The position numbers were made by a program, and so were the translations under genes. A model generated the notes under the pieces. It did not search any database. It saw only the letters and a program-made list of their open reading frames with translations, and was not told the DNA's origin. A DNA stretch of 32,177 nt, from positions 1-32,177 of the IMG/VR virus record IMGVR_UViG_3300015371_000117; one strand, 5' to 3'. This document shows positions 7,848-13,286 of the stretch, one piece after another. Positions within the stretch are counted from its first letter, which is position 1; every line of letters starts with the position of its first letter. This DNA is from a virus.

Positions 7848-8707
7848 CAGTCGTCATCCTCCTTGTCTCCGTTGAGCGCATCCAGCTCCTCCTGGGTGCG
7901 CTTGGGATTCGATGTGGGCTGCGGCGCGGGTCCGGCCGACTCGTAGTACTCGTCCGGCAGCGGTGTACCAGGGACGTGGTTGACCGCGACCTGGTAGGCA
8001 GGCGCATCGTTCTCCAGGTCTCGCTCGCCCGGGAGGGTGTCGCCCTCCTGGTAGGCGGCGTGCTGCGCGGTGGCGTGGCCGGTCTGGTCTTCGGCCGGGC
8101 GCTGGAGCAGCGGAGTGCGTGCTGACGCCTCGCTGGCGCCGTCGCGCTGCCGCTGCTCTGCGGAGCCGGGTAGCGGCCCCTCGTCGCTCTCCGCCTTGCG
8201 CGCGGCCAGAGCCTCGACAGGGTTCGGCTCGACCTGCTCCTCCGGTTCCGGGTTGTCTGCGTCTTCAGGGGCGGGAGACTCGGGCGGGTACACCTTCTCA
8301 GTCTCCGTCTTGCCTGCACGCTCAGCCAGTGCCGCTGTAGCGGCCTGCTGCTCCGCAAGCTGCTGGAGCTGGTCTACGGTCAAGGGTGGACCGACCTGCT
8401 CCTCTACGGGCGGGATCACTCCGCCCGACGGCTGCGCGGTCGGAGGCAGCACGGCCTCCTTGGCGTAAAGTTCGTCGGCGTCAATGCCGTGCGCCTCCAG
8501 GGCGGCGGCGGCATCCTCGGCCTGGTCTTCGGCGGTGACCGGCTCCACCTCGACATCGGCGGCGGTAGCGCCTCCCTCGTTCTCGAAGCGGTCTACGTCG
8601 TCAGCGGTGATGCGACCGTCCTCGCCGGTGCCCTCGACCTTGGACAGGTCGACGCCCTGCTCGTCGGCGTGCGCCTTGGCGGCGTCCGTTGCGTCGTAGT
8701 CGGCCAT
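7847..8707 (-). CDS. Acidic protein with an E3-binding-like (peripheral subunit-binding) N-terminal domain, 286 aa
   Basis: Residues 4-42 read DATDAAKAHADEQGVDLSKV then EGTGEDGRITADDVDRF, which closely fits the peripheral subunit-binding domain of 2-oxo acid dehydrogenase E2 subunits (short helix, G-V-D-L-x-x-V, G-T-G-x-x-G-R-I-T-x-x-D-V). In those enzymes it binds E3 or E1. The rest is acidic, rich in Pro/Glu/Ala/Gln and probably disordered, with no lipoyl or catalytic domain. In a phage packaging/head operon the domain more likely serves as a small protein-docking module. The start has an excellent Shine-Dalgarno sequence, AAGGAGG. Its stop overlaps the start of the 157-aa gene. Confidence 0.7.
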   Translation of the reverse strand: MADYDATDAAKAHADEQGVDLSKVEGTGEDGRITADDVDRFENEGGATAADVEVEPVTAEDQAEDAAAALEAHGIDADELYAKEAVLPPTAQPSGGVIPPVEEQVGPPLTVDQLQQLAEQQAATAALAERAGKTETEKVYPPESPAPEDADNPEPEEQVEPNPVEALAARKAESDEGPLPGSAEQRQRDGASEASARTPLLQRPAEDQTGHATAQHAAYQEGDTLPGERDLENDAPAYQVAVNHVPGTPLPDEYYESAGPAPQPTSNPKRTQEELDALNGDKEDDD

Positions 8708-8710
8708 CGC

Positions 8711-8917
8711 TTAGACCTCCTTGGACTGCGCCACGTACGTCTTGGTGATGACGTTGGTCGCGCGGGTGTGGGTGGCCGGGAGATCGGTCGAGTCCAGCTC
8801 CTCCACCTGGGCCGCGAAGTCGCGGATCACGGTGGCGGCGCGGGGGTCACTCGCCGGGATGCGAATGTTGTTCCGCGTGCTGTAAGACGACTCCGGGCTG
8901 CGGGTGTCGTGTGCCAT
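8711..8917 (-). CDS. Small protein sharing an N-terminal motif with neighbours, 68 aa
   Basis: No known family. Its N-terminus HDTRSPESSYSTRNNIRIP resembles that of the 89-aa gene (DITSPEQAYTTKDNIVYP) and of the 157-aa gene. The C-terminal half is beta/helical with no special residues. The start lacks a Shine-Dalgarno sequence but has TAAGAT exactly 6 nt before the ATG, so I infer a leaderless mRNA. Likely a small virion or assembly protein. Confidence 0.65.
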   Translation of the reverse strand: MAHDTRSPESSYSTRNNIRIPASDPRAATVIRDFAAQVEELDSTDLPATHTRATNVITKTYVAQSKEV

Positions 8918-8923
8918 ACGGCG

Positions 8924-8929
8924 ATCTTA
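8924..8929 (-). promoter_or_regulatory. -10 box TAAGAT, 6 nt before the 68-aa gene
   Basis: TAAGAT, CGCCGT, ATG in the 21-nt gap between two genes. No ribosome-binding site is present; the spacing matches the leaderless set. Confidence 0.6.
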
Positions 8930-8938
8930 CCACACCGG

Positions 8939-9274
8939 CTAGGCGTCAGAGAGGCCGGAGCCGAGGAACAGGCACTCCACGATGGCGGCGCTCTGGTCGG
9001 TGGCGGCGGTGGCGACACCGGTGGCCGCGACGCGCAGCTTCAGCGCGCCGGTGGCCGGGAGGAACTCCACGAGCTGGCCGGTGGCCTGGGTGGTGGTGCC
9101 GAGCGGCACGATCACGTCGATGTCCGTCAGGCCGAGCGAGCTGATCTGCGCGGCGCTGAGCGCCTGCCCCGCCGCGCCCGGGTAGTCCGAGCCGAAGGTA
9201 ACGGTGGCGCGGACGGCGGTGTGATCACCGAGTCCACGGAAGGTCTTGGCGGGTGCGGAGACGGAAGCGGGCAT
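8939..9274 (-). CDS. Virion-type beta protein, 111 aa
   Basis: Composition and pattern suit a small structural protein: almost free of charged clusters, rich in Ala/Gly/Thr/Val, with strand-turn-strand units such as VPLGTTTQATGQLVEFLPAT and LKLRVAATGV. Similar proteins in many phages are capsid decoration or head-fibre-base proteins; the name here is inference only. No Cys pairs or membrane segments. The start has no Shine-Dalgarno sequence; TAATCT lies 6 nt upstream. Confidence 0.65.
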   Translation of the reverse strand: MPASVSAPAKTFRGLGDHTAVRATVTFGSDYPGAAGQALSAAQISSLGLTDIDVIVPLGTTTQATGQLVEFLPATGALKLRVAATGVATAATDQSAAIVECLFLGSGLSDA

Positions 9275-9280
9275 GCGCTC

Positions 9281-9286
9281 AGATTA
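9281..9286 (-). promoter_or_regulatory. -10 box TAATCT, 6 nt before the 111-aa gene
   Basis: TAATCT, GAGCGC, ATG; located in the 17-nt gap after the 150-aa gene. Part of the leaderless promoter set. Confidence 0.6.
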
Positions 9287-9291
9287 CCACA

Positions 9292-9744
9292 TCACGTACC
9301 GGGCGGCAGTGTGCCCGCTGCTTTCGCCTTGGCGTACTTGGCGGCGGCGCGGGCGCGACGCTTGCCCGCCTTCTGGTAGCGGCGGGCGCGCTTGACGAGG
9401 CGCGCCTCCTTGCGTGTGTAGCCGTCCGTGCCGTCGACGCCCTTGACAGTGCCGCCGAGCGCTGCCAGCCGAGCGCCGGTGCGCTCCGCCACCTTGTCGG
9501 GGGCCTTCTGAGAACCGGGCTGCTTGACCTGTCCCGTGGACGGGATGATGGGCCGCTTGTTGTTGGCGCGAGCGGCGGCCTTGCGCTTCGGAGCGGCGCC
9601 GCCTCCGAACTTGTCTTGCGTGTGCCCGACGCGCTGGTCGGGTGCGGTGTACCGATCCTTGACGGCCTTGCGCAGCACCGGGTTCTGGACGCGCTTGGCC
9701 TTCTTGCCCTTCGCAGGCGCGAGTGTCCCGTACCGGTCTGCCAT
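9292..9744 (-). CDS. Strongly basic Lys/Arg/Ala-rich protein, 150 aa
   Basis: No recognised domain. Lys and Arg are spread over the whole length, densest in the last 45 residues (for example RKEARLVKRARRYQKAGKRR), with few aromatic residues. Such proteins bind nucleic acid or acidic partners; the neighbouring 286-aa acidic protein is a conceivable partner, but that is speculation. The start overlaps the previous stop (TGATG). It is followed by a probable independent promoter for the next gene. Confidence 0.65.
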   Translation of the reverse strand: MADRYGTLAPAKGKKAKRVQNPVLRKAVKDRYTAPDQRVGHTQDKFGGGAAPKRKAAARANNKRPIIPSTGQVKQPGSQKAPDKVAERTGARLAALGGTVKGVDGTDGYTRKEARLVKRARRYQKAGKRRARAAAKYAKAKAAGTLPPGT

Positions 9745-10013
9745 CAGGTCTGCGCCTTCAGTCCGTCCTTCTCCATCTGGGTCTTGGTGCCGGAGGTGGT
9801 CAGGTCGCCGCGCGTGTCGGTGGCGACGCCCTTGGTCGAGCCGGGGCTGCCGTTCACGCGCGCCTGGGCCGCGTTCTGTGCGAGCGCCTGCACCTCGACT
9901 TCATCGGCCTGCGCTTGGCGCAGCGCCTGGGTGGGAGCGTAGGACGGGTAGACGATGTTGTCCTTCGTCGTGTACGCCTGCTCCGGGCTGGTGATGTCTA
10001 CTCCCTTGGGCAC
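9744..10013 (-). CDS. Small protein with shared N-terminal motif, 89 aa
   Basis: GTG start with no Shine-Dalgarno sequence; TACACT lies 6 nt upstream. The N-terminus DITSPEQAYTTKDNIVYP is similar to those of the 68-aa and 157-aa genes. The central part is a Gln/Ala-rich helix (about 28-50); the C-terminus is Gly/Thr/Lys-rich and likely flexible. Function unknown; by its company probably a virion or assembly protein. Confidence 0.65.
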   Translation of the reverse strand: MPKGVDITSPEQAYTTKDNIVYPSYAPTQALRQAQADEVEVQALAQNAAQARVNGSPGSTKGVATDTRGDLTTSGTKTQMEKDGLKAQT

Positions 10014-10019
10014 GCCGTC

Positions 10020-10025
10020 AGTGTA
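10020..10025 (-). promoter_or_regulatory. -10 box TACACT, 6 nt before the 89-aa gene
   Basis: TACACT, GACGGC, GTG. Immediately upstream are two CACCGTG-type repeats (10027-10042), which could act as an operator for this promoter. Confidence 0.6.
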
Positions 10026-10026
10026 T

Positions 10027-10042
10027 CACCGTGTCACCGTGA
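10027..10042. repeat. CACCGTGT / CACCGTGA tandem repeat
   Basis: Two 8-bp units overlap the predicted -35 region of the 89-aa gene. The same CACCGTGNCAC family recurs at 10386-10405, 10808-10819, in the divergence region and at 11965-11985. Confidence 0.45.
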
Positions 10043-10198
10043 TCGCCGCCCCGGCTCCAGGTACAGCGCGTCGCCCTTGCCCTTAGCCGTCCAGGTCTTC
10101 CCGCACACCCAGCACTCCGCCACCTCACCCCACGCCCAGGTGCGGCGGGAGCGGATGATCGCGCGATGCAGCGCCCAGTGCTGCCACGGCCACATCAT
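10034..10198 (-). CDS. Trp-rich small zinc-ribbon-like protein, 54 aa
   Basis: Begins MMWPWQHWALHRAII and has one C-x2-C pair (CWVCGKTW, residues 29-36) with five other Trp residues. A second metal-ligand pair is lacking unless His7/His11 contribute. The ATG overlaps the stop of the upstream gene by 4 nt (ATGA type); a longer frame in this register is a shadow of the 156-aa gene. Similar tiny W/C/H-rich proteins are common in actinophages but have no assigned function. Confidence 0.6.
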   Translation of the reverse strand: MMWPWQHWALHRAIIRSRRTWAWGEVAECWVCGKTWTAKGKGDALYLEPGRRSR

Positions 10199-10665
10199 CC
10201 GAACGCCGCCGCGTACAGGCCCGCAGGACTGTCGGGGGCAGGCGGGTCGTGGCCGGGATAGCACCCCGTCGTCGCGAGCCAGTTCGCGTGCTCCCAGAAC
10301 AGCTTGCCTGCGTCGTCCACGTACTTGGTCAGCTCGTACAGGCCCCACTGCTCGTAGCACGCGTGATGGACGAGCTGATTTGCGAGTGGCACGGTGACAC
10401 GGTGGTGGACGCCCGCTTGGCTCAGCCACGGCGCCCGCAGCGTAACGTCGTACAGGTCGTGCGTCGGCCTCCACGTCATGCTGACGACGAGATCACGTTC
10501 GGCGGCAACGCGGCGAATGGCGGGCTCGATCTCGTCGCGTGGCCACTTCAGCCGTATGGGCTTCGTGATGCGGCCGGTGTCGTGGTACACGTATACCGCC
10601 ATCGCACAGAAGTCCGCCTGGCTGATCCGGCGGGCCAGCTCATCGGGGCGGCGCCGCTCAAGCAC
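10195..10665 (-). CDS. Unknown protein, 156 aa
   Basis: No known family. GTG start overlapping the stop of the zinc-ribbon gene (GTGCTTGA). Mixed alpha/beta composition: an N-terminal basic helix, two probable strands (FCAMAVYVYHDTGRITKPIR), then a helical Trp/His-rich region (PLANQLVHHACYEQWGLYEL). No membrane segment. It is the second gene of the leftward unit and is read by coupling. A GTGNCACGGTG-type repeat lies within it at 10386-10405. Confidence 0.6.
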   Translation of the reverse strand: MLERRRPDELARRISQADFCAMAVYVYHDTGRITKPIRLKWPRDEIEPAIRRVAAERDLVVSMTWRPTHDLYDVTLRAPWLSQAGVHHRVTVPLANQLVHHACYEQWGLYELTKYVDDAGKLFWEHANWLATTGCYPGHDPPAPDSPAGLYAAAFG

Positions 10666-11044
10666 GCGCCACCGCCTTCAGCTTGCGCACTGCCGCTACA
10701 GATACCTTTTGCGCTTTGTCTATGTCGTTGGCGTCGGCGGCACACACGTAGCACAAAGCGACGCCTGGCATCAGCCGGTGGTGGCTGTCACAGAAGGCGC
10801 AGGGCTCGGTGTCACGGTGCTCCCCGGCTGGGCGGCCCGAGCAATCGGGGCACATGCGCATACGGGTGCGCGCCGAGTAAGAATCGAGCGCGTAGTACCG
10901 GCGGTCGCAGGCGATGCATTTGTGGGCCTTGTCGCGGAGCTGGAGCAGTGCCTTGAGGGACCTGCACCGGTCGCACCACTTGCGTAGGTCTGGGCGCTTG
11001 GTGCGGATGGTATCTCCACAGTGCTGGCACATCGTCTCCTGCAT
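10658..11044 (-). CDS. Multi-CxxC zinc-ribbon protein, 128 aa; first gene of the leftward arm
   Basis: Six C-x2-C pairs in 120 residues (CQHC, CDRC, CIAC, CPDC, CAFC, CYVC), enough for three zinc ribbons, followed by a Lys-rich C-terminal helix. Such proteins bind DNA, RNA or proteins; a transcription-regulating role would fit a first gene next to the divergent control region, but is inference. The start is the ATG with GAGAGGAG 6 nt upstream; an in-frame ATG four codons later and a longer 146-codon frame are less likely. Confidence 0.65.
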   Translation of the reverse strand: MQETMCQHCGDTIRTKRPDLRKWCDRCRSLKALLQLRDKAHKCIACDRRYYALDSYSARTRMRMCPDCSGRPAGEHRDTEPCAFCDSHHRLMPGVALCYVCAADANDIDKAQKVSVAAVRKLKAVARA

Positions 11045-11111
11045 GCGTCTCCTCTCGTTGGCTCCAGTACCACCGTAGCACAGATCAATGCTTACCAACT
11101 TTCTTCTTCTA

Positions 11112-11136
11112 GCTGCCCCCCTTCAGGGGGGGCAGC
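11112..11136. repeat. Hairpin GCTGCCCCCC-TTCA-GGGGGGGCAGC
   Basis: Ten-bp arms with a 4-nt loop, flanked by pyrimidine-rich and purine-rich arms that could extend pairing. No U-tract follows on either strand, so it is not a classical terminator. A second hairpin of the same style lies at 22215-22241. Confidence 0.55.
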
Positions 11137-11200
11137 AGAGAAAGAAGTAGGTAAGGAATACGTGGTCGAAGACGGGCATGGGATAGCGAACGTGCAACGG

Positions 11201-11216
11201 TGGCACGGTGGCACGG
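11201..11216. repeat. Tandem direct repeat TGGCACGG x2
   Basis: Two 8-bp copies, preceded by ACGG that starts a third partial copy. Related units: 11372-11402 and 11445-11456. Iteron-like, or operator sites. Confidence 0.5.
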
Positions 11217-11338
11217 ACGTTCCCCCCCGCCCCCGCCGCTGTGACATCTGGCGAATCCTCCCCGGGTGTAGAGGCTCCAGGATTCATAATCGCGACCTAC
11301 CCCGCCAAGGGGTTGGTACCCACAGTGCCACCGCACAA

Positions 11339-11365
11339 CAGTTCGATGGTCATCGAACAGTCGAA
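11339..11365. promoter_or_regulatory. Operator-like palindrome, copy 2 (GTTCGAT-N4-ATCGAAC)
   Basis: Perfect 7-bp arms (11341-11358) followed by AGTCGAA. Matches copy 1 (157-183) in 22 of 27 bases, the differences being confined to the centre. Lies about 150 bp upstream of the first rightward gene. Confidence 0.6.
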
Positions 11366-11379
11366 GCATAGGGTGCCAG

Positions 11380-11396
11380 GGTGCCACCGTGGCACC
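11380..11396. repeat. Palindrome GGTGCCAC-C-GTGGCACC
   Basis: Eight-bp arms around one base, built from the same GTGGCAC unit as the direct repeats. It is embedded in a longer run of alternating GGTGCC/GGCACC (11372-11402). Confidence 0.55.
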
Positions 11397-11402
11397 GTGC
11401 CA

Positions 11403-11421
11403 GTAGTCAACGATTGACTAC
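11403..11421. promoter_or_regulatory. Inverted repeat GTAGTCAA-CGA-TTGACTAC
   Basis: Eight-bp perfect arms with a 3-bp centre. The right arm contains TTGACT, which resembles a -35 hexamer, but no -10 follows at 16-18 bp on the plus strand. Operator for a dimeric regulator is the simplest reading. Confidence 0.5.
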
Positions 11422-11506
11422 GACACAGAGAGAGAGGAGGGGGGTGGCACGGTGGCATGTTCACCTCGGCTTAACATTCGGAGGTTTAGCCCTCGATCCA
11501 CCGGGG

Positions 11507-11512
11507 TACAAC
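11507..11512 (+). promoter_or_regulatory. -10 box TACAAC, 6 nt before the first rightward gene
   Basis: TACAAC, TCAGCC, ATG, with no Shine-Dalgarno sequence at proper distance. The preceding GGGG is also found before the TACAAT box at 29878-29883. Confidence 0.5.
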
Positions 11513-11518
11513 TCAGCC

Positions 11519-11962
11519 ATGACCGACACACACACAGTCCCTACCACATCCTACATCAGCCGCATCGGCCGCATGATCGGCAATCTGCTGCGCGAAGGCT
11601 ACAGGGCTGAGGCGCACAAGCTTGTGGACTGGGCGCTCATCGTGGACGACCAGCGGCCCGTCCTCACCAACGACACTCGCCCTCCGGCCGCAGCGGTCCT
11701 GCCAGCCACGTGCGAGCTGGCGCTTCCGTTCCGCACTGCCGCCGATCAGCGCGACAACATCGCACGGATGGCGGCTAGCGTGCCCGGACCCGATGAGTGC
11801 CCGCCCGTGAAGTGGGTCACGCCCGAGCCCGGCGAGGTTGGCTCACGCGAGTGGATCGAGGCGCGCGAGCCCGGACCCGATGAGTGCGACAACTGTCTCG
11901 CGCGCGCCGAGCTGTACTACGACGAGGAGAGCGGACTCGCATTCTGCGACCGCTGCCACTAG
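11519..11962 (+). CDS. First rightward gene; protein with C-terminal zinc ribbon, 147 aa
   Basis: Not a known family. N-terminal 50 residues are helical (SRIGRMIGNLLREGYRAEAH). The second half has a duplicated PGPDEC segment (about residues 91-96 and 118-123), the second copy entering a zinc ribbon CDNC...CDRC near the C-terminus. The start is the ATG 6 nt after TACAAC; the 46-codon upstream extension covers the palindromic control region and is not believed. Position and the zinc ribbon would suit an early regulator, unproven. Confidence 0.65.
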   Translation: MTDTHTVPTTSYISRIGRMIGNLLREGYRAEAHKLVDWALIVDDQRPVLTNDTRPPAAAVLPATCELALPFRTAADQRDNIARMAASVPGPDECPPVKWVTPEPGEVGSREWIEAREPGPDECDNCLARAELYYDEESGLAFCDRCH

Positions 11963-11999
11963 TACCACCGTGCCACGTCGGCACCGCCGCGCGGCGGTC

Positions 12000-12023
12000 G
12001 TAGGTTCGAGTCCTACGGTGGCA
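12000..12023 (+). other. tRNA T-arm and acceptor-end-like sequence; possible attachment-site core
   Basis: GTAGG-TTCGAGT-CCTAC is a perfect tRNA T-arm with its 7-nt loop, followed by GGTGGCA, which could pair with TGCCAC at 11971-11976 or 11954-11959. No anticodon arm with a 7-nt loop can be drawn upstream, so a functional tRNA is unlikely. Phage attP cores often copy the 3' end of a host tRNA gene. Confidence 0.4.
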
Positions 12024-12166
12024 CATCGCAGCAAGCAGGAGAGTCCCCGAACGGGTAGCACGCGGTAGCCCCGGCGGCGCAGGACCCAGCGAGCGCGAGC
12101 GACGTCGAGAGGTGGGCCGTACCCTTGTTAAAGGCGGGAGGGGAGCGACACTCAACCTGCCCTAAC

Positions 12167-12180
12167 ACTCAATGTTGAGT
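12167..12180. promoter_or_regulatory. Inverted repeat ACTCAA-TG-TTGAGT
   Basis: Perfect 6-bp arms; an extra ACACTCAA lies upstream (12148-12155) and TTGAGG overlaps downstream (12180-12185), giving several half-sites in one direction or the other. Operator-like; 60 nt upstream of the next gene. Confidence 0.45.
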
Positions 12181-12210
12181 TGAGGTTAAGACTAGGCGCA
12201 GCAGGTTTGG

Positions 12211-12221
12211 AAAGACTGTCC
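12211..12221 (+). repeat. Dispersed motif AAAGACTGTCC (exact), in a promoter
   Basis: Non-coding copy. It ends 6 nt before the CATAAC box of the next gene, within the -35/-10 spacer position, where a bound protein would block or direct polymerase. Confidence 0.7.
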
Positions 12222-12227
12222 ACGGGG

Positions 12228-12233
12228 CATAAC
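12228..12233 (+). promoter_or_regulatory. -10-like CATAAC, 6 nt before the 73-aa gene
   Basis: CATAAC, TAGAGC, ATG. The hexamer matches TATAAT at four positions; no Shine-Dalgarno sequence precedes the gene. Confidence 0.4.
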
Positions 12234-12239
12234 TAGAGC

Positions 12240-12461
12240 ATGATTACATACCGACGCAACGCACCGCTCTACTCCAACACAACGTGGGACAAGGGCCTCC
12301 GCGCGCTGGAGCACTCCACCACCGCAATGCGGGCCGTGGAATTGTGCTCGCGGCTCGCGCTCTCGCCCGCCACTGCCAAGCGCGACGCGCTGCTCGACAG
12401 GCTGGAGCAGATGAGCCCGGATGAGATGGACGAACTCGCTTACGCGGCGGAGCTGTCATGA
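12240..12461 (+). CDS. Unknown helical protein, 73 aa
   Basis: N-terminal 20 residues are polar and extended; the rest is helical, with ATAKRDALLDRLEQMSPDEM as the clearest amphipathic helix. No Cys or membrane segment. Probably leaderless (see the -10-like box). It starts a run of tightly overlapping small genes: its stop overlaps the next ATG by 4 nt (ATGA). Function unknown; small early genes in this position often encode host-takeover factors. Confidence 0.6.
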   Translation: MITYRRNAPLYSNTTWDKGLRALEHSTTAMRAVELCSRLALSPATAKRDALLDRLEQMSPDEMDELAYAAELS

Positions 12462-12661
12462 ACGGCCGCATCTATCGCATCCAAGACACGATCACGGACG
12501 AGCCTTACTCCGACGTAATGGGTCCGGCGCTGATCTCCAGCTATACGGCTGCTTGCTTCAAGGCTGGCGAGCAAGCCAAGCGCACGGGCAATCCGTGGAG
12601 TGTCATACGCATTAGCGGCGCCGGACAAGTGAAGTGCGTAAGAGTGGTGAACCCGTCATGA
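12458..12661 (+). CDS. Unknown protein, 67 aa
   Basis: Starts MNGRIYRIQDTITDEPYSDV; mixed strand/helix, with a likely beta hairpin at the C-terminus (SVIRISGAGQVKCVRVV). The ATG overlaps the previous stop and its own stop overlaps the next ATG, both by 4 nt, so it is translated by coupling. No family recognised. Confidence 0.6.
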   Translation: MNGRIYRIQDTITDEPYSDVMGPALISSYTAACFKAGEQAKRTGNPWSVIRISGAGQVKCVRVVNPS

Positions 12662-13173
12662 GCCGCATGCTGATAAAGCGCTACGAGCGCGCCGATGCCG
12701 ACGCGCGTGAGTTCGGGATGGCGTGGTATCGCGACACGCGCAACACCGCGCGCCGGATGGCCAGGCGTCACGGTCTCACCCTCTCGCAAGCGGCGGGCAT
12801 CATCGCATCCGCCAGCCTTAACCAGTCGTGGAAGGGGAATCTGACGTTGGCGGAGCGGCTATGTGCGGGCGAAGCGGTCGGTCTCGCGGCGGTACGCCGA
12901 GAGTCTGCCGCCATCCTTGCCGGTACGCATCCGTGCGACGCCATCGGCGGACCCAAGCGCAAGAACTTCTATCGCAACATCATGGGCTCGACAACCGCTG
13001 TCACGGTTGATCGATGGGCGGCGCGAGCGGCCGATGCGGAACGTTTGCTCCAGCGCAAGGGTGGGTATGAGACCATAGCAACCATGTATCGGGAAGCAGC
13101 AGCCAAACTCAACATCACGCCGCGAGAGCTACAGGCCGTGGTGTGGTGCGAAGTGAGAGGATCGCACTCATGA
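12658..13173 (+). CDS. Helix-hairpin-helix-like DNA-binding protein, 171 aa
   Basis: Helical throughout. The segment LTLSQAAGIIASASLNQSWKG (41-61, the first half of an A-S-x-N-x-x-W signature) and RKNFYRNIMGSTTAVTVDRW (about 101-120) follow the pattern of a widespread phage family distantly similar to HhH-GPD DNA glycosylase folds, in which T-V/I-D-x-W-A-x-R ends the core. The catalytic Lys/Asp of true glycosylases cannot be confirmed. The start is the coupled ATG; a start eight codons upstream overlaps the preceding gene. DNA binding is probable, enzymatic activity uncertain. Confidence 0.6.
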   Translation: MSRMLIKRYERADADAREFGMAWYRDTRNTARRMARRHGLTLSQAAGIIASASLNQSWKGNLTLAERLCAGEAVGLAAVRRESAAILAGTHPCDAIGGPKRKNFYRNIMGSTTAVTVDRWAARAADAERLLQRKGGYETIATMYREAAAKLNITPRELQAVVWCEVRGSHS

Positions 13174-13286
13174 AGCCAAGAAAGACTGTCCCGCGCGATG
13201 GCACGCGCACTGCGCGAGCTAAGCGCAACACACGGAACCTCAAGCAACGGCGCGCGCTGGTGCACGCGCAGAAGGGCAGGCCATGA
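13170..13286 (+). CDS. Very basic small peptide, 38 aa
   Basis: Begins MKPRKTVPRDGTRTARAKRN; about 13 of 38 residues are Lys or Arg. Coupled on both sides (ATGA overlaps). An exact AAAGACTGTCC motif lies 11 nt after the start (13181-13191) and supplies K-T-V. The peptide may bind nucleic acid or simply carry the motif. Confidence 0.5.
   Translation: MKPRKTVPRDGTRTARAKRNTRNLKQRRALVHAQKGRP
13181..13191 (+). repeat. Dispersed motif AAAGACTGTCC (exact)
   Basis: Exact copy near the start of the 38-aa gene, sense orientation, K-T-V frame. Confidence 0.7.

Larger units (their letters stand above)
11045..11518. other. Divergent control region between the two arms, 474 bp
   Basis: No open frame here has coding character. 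It holds the ribosome-binding site of the leftward arm, a C-run/G-run hairpin, direct and inverted GTGGCAC repeats, two operator-like palindromes, a purine-rich tract (11425-11444), and the -10 box of the first rightward gene. In two-armed phages such regions hold early promoters, repressor sites and sometimes the replication origin. Which of these applies cannot be decided from sequence alone. Confidence 0.7.
11963..12239. other. Intergenic region with tRNA-3'-half-like sequence and palindromes, 277 bp
   Basis: No coding frame of merit. Contents: CACCGTGCCAC-type repeat (11965-11985), a GC hairpin ACCGCC-GCGC-GGCGGT (11983-11998), a tRNA T-arm plus acceptor-like end (12000-12023), the inverted repeat at 12167-12180, one AAAGACTGTCC motif, and a -10 box for the next gene. 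Confidence 0.6.

Noticed and set aside
11112-11136. Rho-independent terminator
   Set aside because: The hairpin is strong, but no U-tract follows in either direction. The same holds for 17501-17527 and 22215-22241.
11109-11387. 92-codon minus-strand gene in the divergence region
   Set aside because: The frame covers palindromes and repeats, has a Gly/Arg-rich unnatural translation and no ribosome-binding site.
11954-12023. A complete functional tRNA
   Set aside because: No 5-bp anticodon stem with a 7-nt loop can be drawn; the centre folds as a 6-bp stem with a 4-nt loop. Only the T-arm and acceptor-like end are convincing.
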